Assembly: GCF_028885415.1 (NCBI RefSeq)
Contig: NZ_CP118527.1
Coordinates: forward strand, 1,302,001 to 1,366,000
Direction: 5' to 3'
DNA from: Streptomyces coeruleorubidus
GTDB taxonomy: Bacteria; Actinomycetota; Actinomycetes; Streptomycetales; Streptomycetaceae
DNA: 64,000 bases
Position 1 is the first letter of the stretch, and each line of letters opens with the position of its first letter. Positions 63,278 through 64,000 of the stretch are shown piece after piece. The notes under the pieces were generated by a model. It ran no database searches. It saw only the letters and a program-made list of their open reading frames with translations, and was not told where the DNA came from. The position numbers and the translations under genes are program-made.

Positions 63278-64000
63278 TCAACCGACCTCGGGGGCGGGTT
63301 CCTTGGGCTTCTGGGTGGGGATGCCCGGCGCCGGGTCCGCCGCCGCGGGGGCCTCGGCCTCACCCGAGCCGCCACCGCCGTCCCGCTCGTCATCCGGTGG
63401 GGCCGCCTCCTCCCCGTCGAGCGTCTTCTTGGCCCGCTCGATGTCCAGCGCACCCTCCCAGCGGGACACCGCGAACACGGCGACGCAGTTGCCCAGCAGG
63501 TTCGTGACGACGCGCATCGAGTCCATGATGCGGTCCACGCCGAGCAGCAGGGCGACGGCTCCGGCCGGGATGGCGCCCAGGGACGAGGCGGTCGCGGCGA
63601 GGGCGAGGAACGCCGAACCGGGGATGCCCGCCATGCCCTTGCTGGTCAGCATCAGCACCAGGACCACGGTGATCTGCTGGCTCAGGCTCAGATCCACGCC
63701 CACGGCCTGGGCGATGAACAGCGTGCCGATGGACAGGTAGAGCGAGGCGCCGTCGAGGTTGAAGGAGTAGCCCGTGGGCAGCACCAGGCCCACGGCGTCG
63801 TCGCGGGCACCGGCCCGGCGCAGCTTCTGCATCACGCGCGGCATGACCGACTCGGTGGAGGCGGTGCCGAGCGCGAGCAGCATCTCCTCGCGGATGTAGC
63901 GCAGGAACTTCCAGAGGCTGAGCCCGGTCACCATCCGCAGGGCGACGGCGAGCAGCGCGATGAACAGCGCGGCAGCCACGTAGCAGAGCACGATGAGCTT
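63278..64000 (-). CDS. Dicarboxylate/cation symporter (DctA/GltP type), 5' end outside window
   Basis: The visible 240 codons encode the C-terminal half of a DAACS-family symporter: LGTASTESVMPRVM (the serine-rich reentrant loop), PTGYSFNLDGASLYLS, MLTSKGMAGIPGSAF and DRIMDSMRVVTNLLGNCVA. A Pro/Glu-rich tail of about 50 residues follows. It imports C4-dicarboxylates or acidic amino acids with sodium or protons. The N-terminal helices are beyond the right edge. Confidence 0.93.
   Translation of the reverse strand, partial: KLIVLCYVAAALFIALLAVALRMVTGLSLWKFLRYIREEMLLALGTASTESVMPRVMQKLRRAGARDDAVGLVLPTGYSFNLDGASLYLSIGTLFIAQAVGVDLSLSQQITVVLVLMLTSKGMAGIPGSAFLALAATASSLGAIPAGAVALLLGVDRIMDSMRVVTNLLGNCVAVFAVSRWEGALDIERAKKTLDGEEAAPPDDERDGGGGSGEAEAPAAADPAPGIPTQKPKEPAPEVG

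Overview
The window is high-GC actinobacterial DNA and almost certainly comes from a Streptomyces chromosome. The evidence is the strong third-position GC bias, GTG starts, many TetR, Lrp, MarR and XRE regulators, a SpoIIE/GAF phosphatase, secreted polysaccharide-degrading enzymes, a terpene synthase with a P450, and a CebR-type operator. No rRNA, tRNA, CRISPR array, phage module or intact transposase was recognised. The gene mix and the many broken genes suggest an accessory chromosomal region rather than the core.

Layout, 1-19 kb. A partial ABC exporter comes first. Next is an XRE-cupin regulator facing the remains of an EamA exporter, with B3/4 and PaiB-like genes behind it. A TetR regulator is divergent from a P450. 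A dihydroxy-acid/sugar-acid dehydratase is divergent from a zinc alcohol dehydrogenase. Then follow a SpoIIE-type fragment, an anti-sigma-factor-like ATPase, a broken DHA2 MFS gene, an intact ProP-like MFS gene, a DUF5701 gene, an alpha/beta hydrolase, an APH-like kinase, an Lrp regulator facing a truncated LysE exporter, and a stress-type SDR.

Layout, 19-40 kb. An ATP-grasp ligase and a CocE/NonD hydrolase form an operon behind a sigma-B-like promoter. A type II thioesterase, a DUF779 protein and a secreted chorismate mutase follow. A divergent unit holds an Lrp regulator and an M20 peptidase on one side and an AbgT transporter and a second M20 peptidase on the other, which looks like an amide or dipeptide uptake and hydrolysis system. 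A secreted GH115 alpha-glucuronidase sits behind a LacI-type operator. A P450 and a terpene synthase are translationally coupled and followed by a frameshifted LAL regulator.

Layout, 40-64 kb. A secreted protein with two CE2/SGNH esterase domains lies behind a perfect CebR box. A broken MFS gene and a response-regulator relic follow, then an unusual P450, an NDH-2-like oxidoreductase, a sugar ABC transporter, a large GAF-SpoIIE-HATPase phosphatase and a YjbQ protein. A sulfonate-type ABC operon (permease, ATPase, binding protein) follows a 27-codon Cys-containing leader peptide that appears to be leaderless. The window ends with an FMO-like flavoprotein, an MltG paralogue, an ABC exporter divergent from a MarR regulator, and a partial dicarboxylate symporter.

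Themes. (1) Hemicellulose use: GH115 plus the double CE2 esterase, each behind a sugar-responsive type of operator. (2) Cysteine or sulfur control of sulfonate uptake by a leader peptide. (3) Gene decay: about ten genes are truncated or frameshifted, several of them exporters still sitting beside an intact dedicated regulator. Most lesions remove more than one base, so they are not simple sequencing errors; two (near 38440 and 43016-43021) could be.
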